From: Bacteroidota bacterium
GTDB taxonomy: Bacteria > Bacteroidota > Bacteroidia > Bacteroidales > FEN-979
Reading direction: 5' to 3'
Assembly (NCBI GenBank): GCA_026391735.1
Contig: JAPLDL010000011.1
Span: forward strand, 90,698 to 154,697
DNA length: 64,000 bases
In this document: piece after piece, positions 37,176-45,444 of the stretch
Layout of the letters: each line of letters opens with the position of its first letter
Position numbering within the stretch: the stretch's first letter is position 1
Made by a program: the position numbers and the translations under genes
The notes under the pieces: generated by a model
The model's input: the letters and a program-made list of their open reading frames with translations, nothing else
Told to the model about the DNA's origin: nothing
Database searches by the model: none

Positions 37176-38309
37176 ATGTCTGACATCCGGGAGCTCACGC
37201 CCGAAGAGATAAAATCATTTCTTGCTGCACATAACGAAAAACCTTTCAGAACCAGGCAGGTTTTTGAATGGCTTTGGAAAAAGCAAGGTGCATCATTTGA
37301 CGAAATGTCAGATATCCCGAAAGCCTGCAGGGAATTATTGAAAAACCATTTTACCTTTAATAAATCCGTACCGACAAAAATTCAGGAAAGCAGTGATGGA
37401 ACGGTTAAGATAGGGTTCCTCCTTCATGACGGTGGAATGGTGGAAGGAGTGCTGATCCCGTCGGGGGAAAGATTTACAGCTTGTGTGTCATCACAGCTGG
37501 GTTGCCCTCTTGCCTGTGTTTTTTGTGCCACGGGGAAGCTGGGGTTTACCCGTAACCTTAGTGCCGGCGAGATCTATGACCAGGCTGCATATCTCAATAA
37601 ACTTGCCATTGAACGCACAAACAGTGAAGCCGGCTTGTCCAATATTGTATATATGGGCATGGGAGAGCCAATGCTGAACTACGGAAATGTGAAACGATCT
37701 ATCGATTTGATCACTTCTGCGGATGGCATGGGGATGTCACCCCAAAGAATTACCATCTCAAGTGTGGGCATCCCTAAAATGATAAAGCAGATAGCGGATG
37801 ATGAGATGAAATGCCATTTTGCTCTTTCATTGCATTCCGCAGGGAATGAGACCAGGAACCGCCTTGTTCCTTATAACCTCCGCCACCCTGTTGAGGATCT
37901 GAGAGAAGCTTTAAAGTATTATTATAAGAAGACAGGAAAGCGTTTCACAATTGAATATATCCTTTTCAGGGATGTCAATGATGATCTCGTTAATGCCAGG
38001 GAGCTGGCTGCTTTCTGTAGAAATTTTCCTGTCAAGGTCAATCTCCTGGAATATAACGTGGTTGATGGAACCGGATTACAAAAGTCCTCTCCTGAAAGAA
38101 TGAAGATATTTGCCGAATTTCTGGAAAAGAAAAATATGGTCGTCAATATCCGTAAAAGCAGGGGCAAAGATATTGATGCTGCCTGTGGACAGCTTGCAGG
38201 AAAAATAAACAACGAGATAACGAGATATGGAAAGCAAACATTTTACAGTTTCCGGCAACATCGTGGATGTGGTGGCAAAGAGAATTTTCACAGGCAGCAT
38301 TCAGGTTGA
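37176..38309 (+). CDS. rlmN: Dual-specificity 23S rRNA/tRNA adenine-C2 methyltransferase RlmN
   Basis: About 377 residues. A radical SAM enzyme that methylates A2503 of 23S rRNA and A37 of some tRNAs. The iron-sulfur motif is CPLACVFCATG. The second, methyl-carrying cysteine lies in DIDAACGQLAG, and the GEPMLNYGNV and ISSVGIPKMI blocks are normal. The frame continues about 30 residues past the usual C-terminus and overlaps the ade start by 83 bases in another frame. The ATG at 37176 follows the previous stop; ATG 37161 is possible. Confidence 0.95.
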   Translation: MSDIRELTPEEIKSFLAAHNEKPFRTRQVFEWLWKKQGASFDEMSDIPKACRELLKNHFTFNKSVPTKIQESSDGTVKIGFLLHDGGMVEGVLIPSGERFTACVSSQLGCPLACVFCATGKLGFTRNLSAGEIYDQAAYLNKLAIERTNSEAGLSNIVYMGMGEPMLNYGNVKRSIDLITSADGMGMSPQRITISSVGIPKMIKQIADDEMKCHFALSLHSAGNETRNRLVPYNLRHPVEDLREALKYYYKKTGKRFTIEYILFRDVNDDLVNARELAAFCRNFPVKVNLLEYNVVDGTGLQKSSPERMKIFAEFLEKKNMVVNIRKSRGKDIDAACGQLAGKINNEITRYGKQTFYSFRQHRGCGGKENFHRQHSG

Positions 38310-39864
38310 AAATGGCCTCATTAAAAAGATTACTGAAGGTCAGGTCACAAAGGATCATTATATTCTTCCAGGCTTCATAGATGCCCATATCCATATCGAA
38401 AGCTCCATGCTGATCCCATCGGAGTTTGCAAGGCTGGCAGTTGTCCACGGGACCGTTGCCACTGTTTCCGATCCGCATGAGATAGCCAATGTTCTGGGTG
38501 TCCCCGGTGTAAGGTTTATGATAGCAAATGGAAGGAAAGTTCCATTTAAATTCAACTTTGGCGCCTCTTCCTGCGTCCCGGCCACACCTTTTGAAACTGC
38601 AGGAGCTTCATTGGGGCTGGAGGAACTTGAAGAGCTGCTTGCGATGGATGAAATAAAGTATCTTTCAGAAATGATGAACTATCCCGGGGTATTATTCGAT
38701 GATCCCCAGGTAAAAGCAAAATTAAAACTTGCCTCTAAATTCGGGAAGCCAGTCGACGGTCATGCCCCGGGTCTGAAGGGTGATGAAGCAGCCCGGTATA
38801 TCGCGGCTGGTATTACAACCGATCACGAATGCTTCAGCATTGAGGAAGCCCTGGACAAGATCAGGTACGGGATGAAGATCCTCATAAGGGAAGGCAGTGC
38901 AGCGAAGAATTTCGAGGAATTATATCCGCTGGTTGATCAGTTTCCCGATATGGTGATGTTTTGCAGTGACGACAAGCATCCTGATGATCTTACGGAAGGA
39001 CATATTAATGAAATTGTGAAGCGAGGCGTGGCCAAGGGTCTGGATCTGTTCAATGTTCTCAGGGCTTGTACGTGGAACCCGGTCAATCACTATAAACTGG
39101 AAACCGGCCTTCTCAGGGAAGGAGATTCTGCCGATTTTATAATAGCTGATAACCTCAGGGAGTTCAATATTTTAGAAACATGGGTTAATGGAATTAAGGT
39201 CGCCGAAGCCGGTAAAACCCTGATCCCCAAAATCACCGAAACCCCTTTCAACAATTTCAATATAAGTGAGCTCTCCGCTGGGAGTCTCAGGGTGGATCAG
39301 AAGCCGGGCCGGGTCATGATACAGGAAGTGTATGACGGGCAGTTAATCACCGGTGCATTGGATGCAGATCCCAGACTTGCCGATGGGCAGGTGGTAAGCG
39401 ATCCGGAAAGGGACATCCTCAAGCTGATCGTAAAAAACAGGTATTCTGAAAGCCATGCAGGAATAGGGTTTATTAAAGGGCTTGGATTGAAGAGAGGAGC
39501 CATTGCTTCATGTGTAGCCCATGACAGCCATAATATCGTTGCTGCCGGTACTGATGACTTGTCCATTGCCAGAGCCATCAACCTGATCATCCGTAACAGG
39601 GGAGGAATATCCTGCGTAGATGGCGATACAGAAGAAGTGCTACCCTTACCGTTTGCCGGCATCATGACCGTGGAGGACGGATATTCAGTTGCTGAAAAAT
39701 ACCGAAGAATGGACAAACTGGCAAAAATCCTGGGCAGCCCTCTTAAGGCACCCTTTATGACCCTTTCCTTTATGGCTTTGCTGGTTATCCCCAGTCTTAA
39801 ACTCAGTGATAAAGGCTTGTTTGACGGTGAGAAGTTCGCTTTTACCGATCTGTTTAAAATTTAA
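38227..39864 (+). CDS. ade: Adenine deaminase
   Basis: 545 residues, the usual length for bacterial Ade, which converts adenine to hypoxanthine with a metal centre. The metal histidines are in LPGFIDAHIHIESSM, followed by VSDPHEIANV. Later blocks are DGHAPGL, CSDDKHPDDL and the C-terminal GIGFIKGLGLKRGAIASC with VAHDSHNIV. With hpt at 62933 it allows adenine salvage to IMP. It begins inside the rlmN tail. Confidence 0.96.
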   Translation: MESKHFTVSGNIVDVVAKRIFTGSIQVENGLIKKITEGQVTKDHYILPGFIDAHIHIESSMLIPSEFARLAVVHGTVATVSDPHEIANVLGVPGVRFMIANGRKVPFKFNFGASSCVPATPFETAGASLGLEELEELLAMDEIKYLSEMMNYPGVLFDDPQVKAKLKLASKFGKPVDGHAPGLKGDEAARYIAAGITTDHECFSIEEALDKIRYGMKILIREGSAAKNFEELYPLVDQFPDMVMFCSDDKHPDDLTEGHINEIVKRGVAKGLDLFNVLRACTWNPVNHYKLETGLLREGDSADFIIADNLREFNILETWVNGIKVAEAGKTLIPKITETPFNNFNISELSAGSLRVDQKPGRVMIQEVYDGQLITGALDADPRLADGQVVSDPERDILKLIVKNRYSESHAGIGFIKGLGLKRGAIASCVAHDSHNIVAAGTDDLSIARAINLIIRNRGGISCVDGDTEEVLPLPFAGIMTVEDGYSVAEKYRRMDKLAKILGSPLKAPFMTLSFMALLVIPSLKLSDKGLFDGEKFAFTDLFKI

Positions 39865-39908
39865 CAGAAAAAAACATGTACATATTTAGGAGCATAGGAT
39901 ATTCTTTT

Positions 39909-39916
39909 TATATTTG
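39909..39916 (+). promoter_or_regulatory. Bacteroidota promoter before the ArsR-type regulator
   Basis: TATATTTG is an exact TAnnTTTG match. A near -33 box TTTA lies 20 bases upstream, and the leader to the ATG at 39943 is about 20 nt. Confidence 0.6.
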
Positions 39917-39942
39917 TCTGGAAATTTAAAATCTTGATTACC

Positions 39943-40245
39943 ATGAAGAAGAAACCCGCACTCGATCTCCAAAAGCTTGAAACGGCTGCCAGTAAACTCA
40001 GAGCTATGGCTCACCCAATGCGTATCGCTATTATTGACCTTCTCACTGATAACAAGAAACTTACAGTGACTGAGATTTACGAGAACCTGAATATTGAACA
40101 GGCTTCTGCCTCACACCATTTGAATATCCTTAAGAATAAAGGTATTCTGGATTCAAAAAGAGATGGGAAAATGATCTTTTACTCTTTAAAAATAATCACT
40201 CTTACCCAGGTCATTGATTGCATCAATCAATGTGTTGAGGCATAA
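39943..40245 (+). CDS. ArsR/SmtB-type winged-helix transcriptional regulator
   Basis: 100 residues. A compact winged-helix fold: LRAMAHPMRIAIIDLL, then VTEIYENLNIEQASASHHLNILK as the recognition helix, then the wing KRDGKMIFYSL. The metal-binding ELCVCDL motif of ArsR/SmtB sensors is missing; only two cysteines near the C-terminus (CINQC) remain, so a classical metal sensor is unlikely. It stands alone between ade and a convergent lipoprotein gene, and its targets are unknown. Confidence 0.92.
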   Translation: MKKKPALDLQKLETAASKLRAMAHPMRIAIIDLLTDNKKLTVTEIYENLNIEQASASHHLNILKNKGILDSKRDGKMIFYSLKIITLTQVIDCINQCVEA

Positions 40246-40248
40246 CGA

Positions 40249-42066
40249 TCAGAAGGTAGCTATTGGGGACCATTTTTCTTCCACGTCCCAGTTTGCTCTG
40301 ATTTCAATAATTTTCTGAAGGAAAAATACTTCCTCGGGTTGGATTTTTTTTCTCAGATTTCCTGTATCCCAACGGCCATTATGATTGCGATCGCATATGG
40401 CTTTCACTTTAAATTTCCCCGGCGTCAGATATTCGAATTTTATCTTACCTGAGGTTTTGATTATCTTTTCACCCAGAACGGCGTCCCGTTCATTCAGCAG
40501 TTGGATAATATAATCTCCGGGATGCAGAGAAATATCAAGGTCCAGGATAAGGTTCCCGAATTCACGGGCCTGCCGGGTTTTAAACCGGGTTTGCAGAGTG
40601 TCATTGGCAAGTCCGTTGATCCCGATAAAAACAGAATCAGGAATAAAAACAGAATAATTCTTGTCTTCCTTCCACTTTGTTTCCAGAGTGATGATCCTCT
40701 TTAAGCTGTCGGCAAAATACACTTTGGGTTTCAGGGTGTCTTTATCCTGTATAAGCTTGATACGTTTGAAATTGGCATAAGCAAGCGGATATGAAAAAAT
40801 CATATTGAAGTTTCCCGCAAACTGGTTCAGCATTGCTGCTGATGTATTAGTACCGACCCCCAGGAAGCTTTTCCCCTGGTCTTTTTTCTTGGTGACAGAC
40901 TTATCCTCTTTTGCATTCAGCTCAAGCTTCAGGGTGTCAAGCACCTTGTTATCCTGACAAACCCTGAGGATCAGTGAGTCCTTTCCCGGATTGGTCAGCC
41001 AGAGGTAAAGGGAATCCTTCTGCCTTGAAAATTCCGTGAAAGCCCAGGGTTTGGACGTGTCACAGTTCAGAGGTTTAATATCCAATGACTTCGTGGGGAA
41101 ACGAAAAGCGATAAGCACAAGGCCTTTTTTAACTACAACTGATTTCTGCACTCTCTGAATGGAATCTATATCATCAAACAAGAATAAAAGATGTTTTGGA
41201 AAACCCGGCTTCAGGAGGGTATCTTTTTTAGTTGTATCGATGGCAGTTTTTGGTTTGTCTGCGGATGTCCCTTTACCCGCGGCTTTGATTTTTGCGCTAT
41301 CTGCCACCAGTTTCAGGCTGTCGCGACGGGCGGCTGCCGTATCGGGTTTAGGAACAGGAATGTAGTATGGTTTGACAAGGCTGTCAAGGAAAGCCACTTT
41401 TTCAGATGCCTGGTCAAAAATCAGGTTACCGTTCTGATCGGCCAGGGCTGTGAGTTTCATTGTGGATGCTTTGAGGTTGTGAAAGCGGAATTCCCCTTTT
41501 TCATTTGTTTTAGTGACATAATATGGTTTGACTTTGAAAGGCAGGGAGTCAAGGGGGATTGTATCATAAATATCGATATACAGTAAGGCGCACAAATCCT
41601 TTTGCGGGTTGAGGTCAAACGCATTTACGACCATGCCCTGGAGACTCAGTGAATCAATATAAGGGCCGGTACTAAAAACATAGGAAAATCCCGAAAGGGG
41701 ATTGCTTTCAGTGATATCAGATATGGCTTTGCCAAAATCGATTGAGTAGGTTGTATTGGGGGCCAGAGTATCTTCCAGCTTCACGATCAGGCTTTTCCCT
41801 CTCAGCCTTAAATCGGGCAGGGTTTTCAGGGGAGGTGAAACATTCACTTCGGCCGCCTGGTTTTTTATGGCGATGAATTCATTAAAGTCAATCCTGATAT
41901 TGTTTCCCGTGAAATTTGTCGAGTAGATCGGTGGATCGAATTTCAGCACTTTTGGTGGAGTGATGTCTTTTGGCCCGCCTGTTGGCGCCACTATGTTGGC
42001 ACATGCAGAAAGCAATAAACCAAGAATGGGAAAAAGAAGAAATATGTAAACACGAGAATATTTCAT
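40249..42066 (-). CDS. Lipoprotein with N-terminal SbsA/Big_5-type Ig-like domain
   Basis: About 605 residues. The signal ends at LLSAC (Cys22). Immediately after comes PTGGPKDITPPKVLKFDPPI and an Ig-like Big_5 module with IDFNEFIAIKN (about 40-125), then a carboxypeptidase-regulatory-like domain with ADQNGNLIFDQASEKVAF, and a further beta-rich half. This is a common Bacteroidota envelope protein type with no assigned role. The frame is open to 42177, but the added residues are not signal-like and a TAnnTTTG element lies inside them. Confidence 0.85.
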   Translation of the reverse strand: MKYSRVYIFLLFPILGLLLSACANIVAPTGGPKDITPPKVLKFDPPIYSTNFTGNNIRIDFNEFIAIKNQAAEVNVSPPLKTLPDLRLRGKSLIVKLEDTLAPNTTYSIDFGKAISDITESNPLSGFSYVFSTGPYIDSLSLQGMVVNAFDLNPQKDLCALLYIDIYDTIPLDSLPFKVKPYYVTKTNEKGEFRFHNLKASTMKLTALADQNGNLIFDQASEKVAFLDSLVKPYYIPVPKPDTAAARRDSLKLVADSAKIKAAGKGTSADKPKTAIDTTKKDTLLKPGFPKHLLFLFDDIDSIQRVQKSVVVKKGLVLIAFRFPTKSLDIKPLNCDTSKPWAFTEFSRQKDSLYLWLTNPGKDSLILRVCQDNKVLDTLKLELNAKEDKSVTKKKDQGKSFLGVGTNTSAAMLNQFAGNFNMIFSYPLAYANFKRIKLIQDKDTLKPKVYFADSLKRIITLETKWKEDKNYSVFIPDSVFIGINGLANDTLQTRFKTRQAREFGNLILDLDISLHPGDYIIQLLNERDAVLGEKIIKTSGKIKFEYLTPGKFKVKAICDRNHNGRWDTGNLRKKIQPEEVFFLQKIIEIRANWDVEEKWSPIATF

Positions 42067-42095
42067 ATGTTTTTCGCAAAAGCCTTTTGAGCTTC

Positions 42096-42103
42096 CAAAA
42101 TTA
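42096..42103 (-). promoter_or_regulatory. Bacteroidota -7 promoter element before the Ig-like lipoprotein
   Basis: The minus strand reads TAATTTTG, an exact TAnnTTTG match, 30 bases before the ATG at 42066. It is one half of a divergent promoter pair with yebC. Confidence 0.55.
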
Positions 42104-42137
42104 CCAATCGTTTTTGTATCATCTATGATTTTTTTAT

Positions 42138-42145
42138 TAATTTTG
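42138..42145 (+). promoter_or_regulatory. Bacteroidota promoter before yebC
   Basis: TAATTTTG matches TAnnTTTG and a TTTTTG -33 box lies 21 bases upstream (42111-42116). The leader to the ATG at 42202 is about 50 nt. Confidence 0.6.
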
Positions 42146-42201
42146 AAGTGGAATTTCCGATAGATCAGATTATTCATTGTTAATTTACAAACAATTACAA
42201 T

Positions 42202-42945
42202 ATGTCAGGTCACAATAAATGGTCTACGATAAAGCGTAAAAAGGGAGCTTTGGACGCAAAACGTTCAAAGATTTTTTCCAAGATAATTAAAGATATCACC
42301 ATTGCTGTGAAAGAAGGAGGCCCAGACTCTGATGGAAATCCCAGGCTCCGGCTTGCAATTGCCAATGCCAAGGGTGCCTCCATGCCAAAGGAGACAATCC
42401 AGAGGGCCATCAATAAGGGAACCGAAAAGGATTCCGCTACATTGCATGAGACAACATACGAAGGCAAAGGACCGCACGGGATAGCAATCTTCGTGGAATG
42501 TACGACCGATAATCTTCAGAGAACCGTTTCCAATATCAGAGCCTATTTTAACAAACATGGCGGCGAACTGGGAACAAACGGTTCTCTGGCATACTTGTTT
42601 GACCGGAAAGGTATTTTTGAAATACCTAAAGGAGACCTTGTGCAGGAAGAATTTGAGATGGAACTGATCGATGCAGGAGCCGAGGATATCACTCTTGATG
42701 AAGAAACATTTACTATTACTACCGCGATGGAAGACTTCGGTTCTATGATGAAAAAGCTGGAGGCTATGCATATTGAACCTGAAAGCGCTTCTCTTCACAG
42801 GATCCCGAAATCGTTTCTTTCCCTTGAAGAAGATTCAACCCGCAAGGCCCTTAAGCTGATCGATATTCTTGAAGAAGACGAAGATGTACAAAATGTCTTT
42901 CACAACCTTCAGATCAGTGACGAGATGGCTGATAAACTAGCATAA
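42202..42945 (+). CDS. yebC: YebC/PmpR (TACO1) family protein
   Basis: 247 residues, normal length. The signature start is SGHNKWSTIKRKKGALDAKR, with NPRLRLAIANAKGASMPKETI and YEGKGPHGIAIFVE following. Members have been described as DNA-binding regulators and more recently as ribosome-associated factors that relieve stalling. It is monocistronic, with its own promoter and terminator. Confidence 0.95.
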   Translation: MSGHNKWSTIKRKKGALDAKRSKIFSKIIKDITIAVKEGGPDSDGNPRLRLAIANAKGASMPKETIQRAINKGTEKDSATLHETTYEGKGPHGIAIFVECTTDNLQRTVSNIRAYFNKHGGELGTNGSLAYLFDRKGIFEIPKGDLVQEEFEMELIDAGAEDITLDEETFTITTAMEDFGSMMKKLEAMHIEPESASLHRIPKSFLSLEEDSTRKALKLIDILEEDEDVQNVFHNLQISDEMADKLA

Positions 42946-42976
42946 AAAAACCGGCTTTAAGCCGGTTTCTTTTTTC
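42946..42976. terminator. Intrinsic terminator after yebC
   Basis: AAACCGGCTT and AAGCCGGTTT form a near-palindromic stem followed by C and six T residues. It can serve both yebC and the convergent response-regulator gene. Confidence 0.88.
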
Positions 42977-42989
42977 CCAATAGATAGGA

Positions 42990-43961
42990 TCAGACTTCGC
43001 AAATGAACTGGGTCAGGTTAATCCCCTTGTTCAGGTTCAGCTTTTTCCTCAGCCTGATGCGTGAAATCTCGGTACTTGGCGCGGTGATTTTAAGAATATG
43101 AGCGATTTCCTTGGTATTCAGGTTCATTCTGAGCAGAGCGCACAACTTATGATCATTTGGTGTGAGTTGAGGATGGAGCTTACGAAGACGGTCGAAAAAT
43201 CCCGGATGAATCTTTTCAAAATGAGCTTTGATCCTGTACCAGTCATTATCGAATTTGATATTGTCGTCGATAGTCTTCAGTACCTTGGCAATCTCGTTCC
43301 TGGTGATGATCTTTTCATTTTTCAGGAGACGGTTAATGTCTTTCTTTATCAGGCCGATGATTTTATTCTTCTGGCTGATGAAGATGGATGATGTAGCAAG
43401 TTCGCGGTTGATCAAATCAAGTTCCATCTGATGTTTCTGTTTCAGGAGCTGATTTACTTTCTGTTCGGCCCTGATTCTTTCCTGGAGCCTTTGATTGCGT
43501 TCCTTTTCGGCTTTCTTACGCTGTTCTATCTCATTCTTCAGCTCTGAAATGATGCGTTCATTTGTCATCTCAAGGCTCCTCTGGTAGTTTGCAACTTCAA
43601 TGGCAGCTTTGATCTGATCAATATCAATGGGTTTGAAGAGGTATGCATAGGGTTTCAGGGAGAAAGACTTGGTAAATACCTCGCTTTTATTCATTGAGGT
43701 CAGAAAGATAATCCCGCAATTATAATTTTCGGTGAGCACCCTGGCTGCTTCAATTCCATCCATTTTTCCGGCCAGCCTTACGTCCATGATCACAATATCA
43801 GGTTCATTATTCTGTTCTTTGAGACCTGCAATATTTTCAACAGCGTTTTCCCCTTTAGTATCGATACCCAAAACCACATACCCGAGTTCGGATAATTTAG
43901 CCTTCAGATCATGCGCAATAATTAATTCATCTTCAACGATATAAATGCTGATAGGAGCCAT
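42990..43961 (-). CDS. Orphan response regulator: receiver, coiled coil, LuxR-like HTH
   Basis: 323 residues. The receiver domain (1-125) is complete: acidic pair E10/D11, phospho-acceptor D60 in IVIMDVRL, threonine in IFLTSM, lysine K110 in YLFKPI. A charged coiled coil spans about 125-190, a helical linker follows, and a LuxR-type HTH lies near 260-323 (LTPNDHKLCALLRMNLNTKEIAHIL). No histidine kinase is adjacent. It is 17 bases upstream of nothing in its own direction and lies just downstream of ackA, with which it may be co-transcribed. Confidence 0.9.
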   Translation of the reverse strand: MAPISIYIVEDELIIAHDLKAKLSELGYVVLGIDTKGENAVENIAGLKEQNNEPDIVIMDVRLAGKMDGIEAARVLTENYNCGIIFLTSMNKSEVFTKSFSLKPYAYLFKPIDIDQIKAAIEVANYQRSLEMTNERIISELKNEIEQRKKAEKERNQRLQERIRAEQKVNQLLKQKHQMELDLINRELATSSIFISQKNKIIGLIKKDINRLLKNEKIITRNEIAKVLKTIDDNIKFDNDWYRIKAHFEKIHPGFFDRLRKLHPQLTPNDHKLCALLRMNLNTKEIAHILKITAPSTEISRIRLRKKLNLNKGINLTQFICEV

Positions 43962-43978
43962 AATGCATTGTTTTAGGG

Positions 43979-45196
43979 TTAAAATTTGAAGTCAGCTTTT
44001 TCTATTATGTTATATGTATCAATGGCAATAACAAGTTCTTCATTTGTGGGCATTACCATCGCCATTACTTTTGAGCCGGGCTTTGTGAGAATTGCCTCAC
44101 GGCCCCGGATCCCCTCGTTACGGTCGGGATCGAACTCAATCCCCAGGAATCCCAGGTCGGAAAGTATTCGCTGGCGTGAGTCGTAGTCATTCTCTCCTAT
44201 TCCCCCTGTAAAAATAATAAGGTCCACACCTCCCATAACAGCAGCATAGGCCCCGATGTATTTCTTCACCCTGTATGCATACATGTCAAGAGCCAGCTGG
44301 GCCCTTTGTATGCCCTGTGCCGCAGCCATTTCAACATCACGCATATCATAGGATATCCCTGATATCCCACACACACCACTTTGCTTATTGAACAGGTTGT
44401 TCGTGTCCTTGATGCTCAGGTTTTCTTTTTCGGCGATAAATAACAGTACACCAACATCCACGTCACCCGTCCGTGTGCCCATCATCAATCCTTCAACAGG
44501 TGTAAATCCCATTGAAGTGTCAACTGATTTACCTTTGTTGATTGCAGCCACCGAAGAGCCATTCCCGAGATGACAAGTGATAATTCTGATGGATTTATAA
44601 TCCTTGCCAAGGTATCTGCAGGCTTTTTCAGCTACAAACTGATGGGAAGTACCGTGATAACCATACCGGCGTATCCTGTATTTCTCATAGTATTCATATG
44701 GAAGGGGATACAGGTATGCATGGGCAGGCATGGTCTGGTGAAACGATGTATCAAAAGTAGCAACCTGGGGAACATCGGGCAGGATCGCCTCCATGGATAA
44801 AATCCCTTTCAGATTTGCAGGGTTGTGCAAAGGAGCAAGTTCTATGCAACGTTCAATTCCTTCTTTGACCTCTGTATTGATCAGAACACTGTTCTTGAAC
44901 TTCTCACCTCCGTTAACCACCCTGTGCCCCACAGCCTGGATCTCATTGATATCCTTTATTACCCCATGTTGGGGATGCTTGAGTGTTTCAAGGATAAGGT
45001 AAATCCCGTCCTGATGATCGGGAATGGGCTTGACAATTTTCACTTTTTCCTTGTCAGTAACCTGGTGAGTAAGTTCACCATTTTCCAGACCGATTCTTTC
45101 CAATAATCCCTTGGCCAATAGTTCTGCTTCAACACCAATATCAAACAGCCTGTATTTTATGGAAGAACTGCCGCAGTTTAATACGAGAATTTTCAT
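43979..45196 (-). CDS. ackA: Acetate kinase
   Basis: 405 residues. The ASKHA fold starts with KILVLNCGSSSIKYRLF. The family signatures RRYGYHGTSHQFVA and IITCHLGNGSSVAAI are intact, as is the FTGGIGEND nucleotide site. It makes ATP and acetate from acetyl phosphate or the reverse. The usual partner pta is absent from the window, which is less common. The gene has a well-formed promoter and a leader with a hairpin. Confidence 0.97.
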   Translation of the reverse strand: MKILVLNCGSSSIKYRLFDIGVEAELLAKGLLERIGLENGELTHQVTDKEKVKIVKPIPDHQDGIYLILETLKHPQHGVIKDINEIQAVGHRVVNGGEKFKNSVLINTEVKEGIERCIELAPLHNPANLKGILSMEAILPDVPQVATFDTSFHQTMPAHAYLYPLPYEYYEKYRIRRYGYHGTSHQFVAEKACRYLGKDYKSIRIITCHLGNGSSVAAINKGKSVDTSMGFTPVEGLMMGTRTGDVDVGVLLFIAEKENLSIKDTNNLFNKQSGVCGISGISYDMRDVEMAAAQGIQRAQLALDMYAYRVKKYIGAYAAVMGGVDLIIFTGGIGENDYDSRQRILSDLGFLGIEFDPDRNEGIRGREAILTKPGSKVMAMVMPTNEELVIAIDTYNIIEKADFKF

Positions 45197-45230
45197 TTTT
45201 TAGTAGTTGTCTATAGTTATTTTAGTGTGA

Positions 45231-45255
45231 TTTTCAGATGTCAGGCATCTGAAAA
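45231..45255. repeat. Perfect 10-bp inverted repeat in the ackA leader
   Basis: TTTTCAGATG, a five-base loop and CATCTGAAAA form a perfect 10-bp stem. It sits between the predicted transcription start (about 45270) and the ackA ATG at 45196. No T-tract follows, so it is not an intrinsic terminator; an operator or an mRNA structure is possible. Confidence 0.75.
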
Positions 45256-45275
45256 GACATAAATGTTAGGGTATA

Positions 45276-45306
45276 CAAACTTACAACTAAAATACATTAT
45301 TCCAAA
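45276..45306 (-). promoter_or_regulatory. Complete Bacteroidota promoter of ackA
   Basis: On the minus strand TTTG (45306-45303), 19 bases, then TAAGTTTG (45283-45276) match both the -33 and -7 boxes at consensus spacing. This is the best promoter match in the window. The predicted leader is about 70-75 nt. Confidence 0.7.
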
Positions 45307-45404
45307 GGGAACAAGAAAAATAATTAAGGATTTTTTATGGTGATTGTTATATCATTATAAATCAAGATATTTTCCCTGCCGGTGCTTTTTGTCAATTAAG
45401 GTTG

Positions 45405-45412
45405 TATTTTTG
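45405..45412 (+). promoter_or_regulatory. Bacteroidota -7 promoter element before the GH3-family gene
   Basis: TATTTTTG matches TAnnTTTG with a leader of about 27 nt. The nearest TTTTTG is only 13 bases upstream, too close for a standard -33 box. Between this and the ackA promoter (45307-45404) I see nothing else. Confidence 0.5.
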
Positions 45413-45444
45413 ATACTGAATTCTTCTCAATAAATTTTCCGGTA

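Noticed and set aside
42067..42177. N-terminal extension of the Ig-like lipoprotein frame
   Set aside because: A lipoprotein signal begins at 42066 and a TAnnTTTG element for that gene lies inside the extension.
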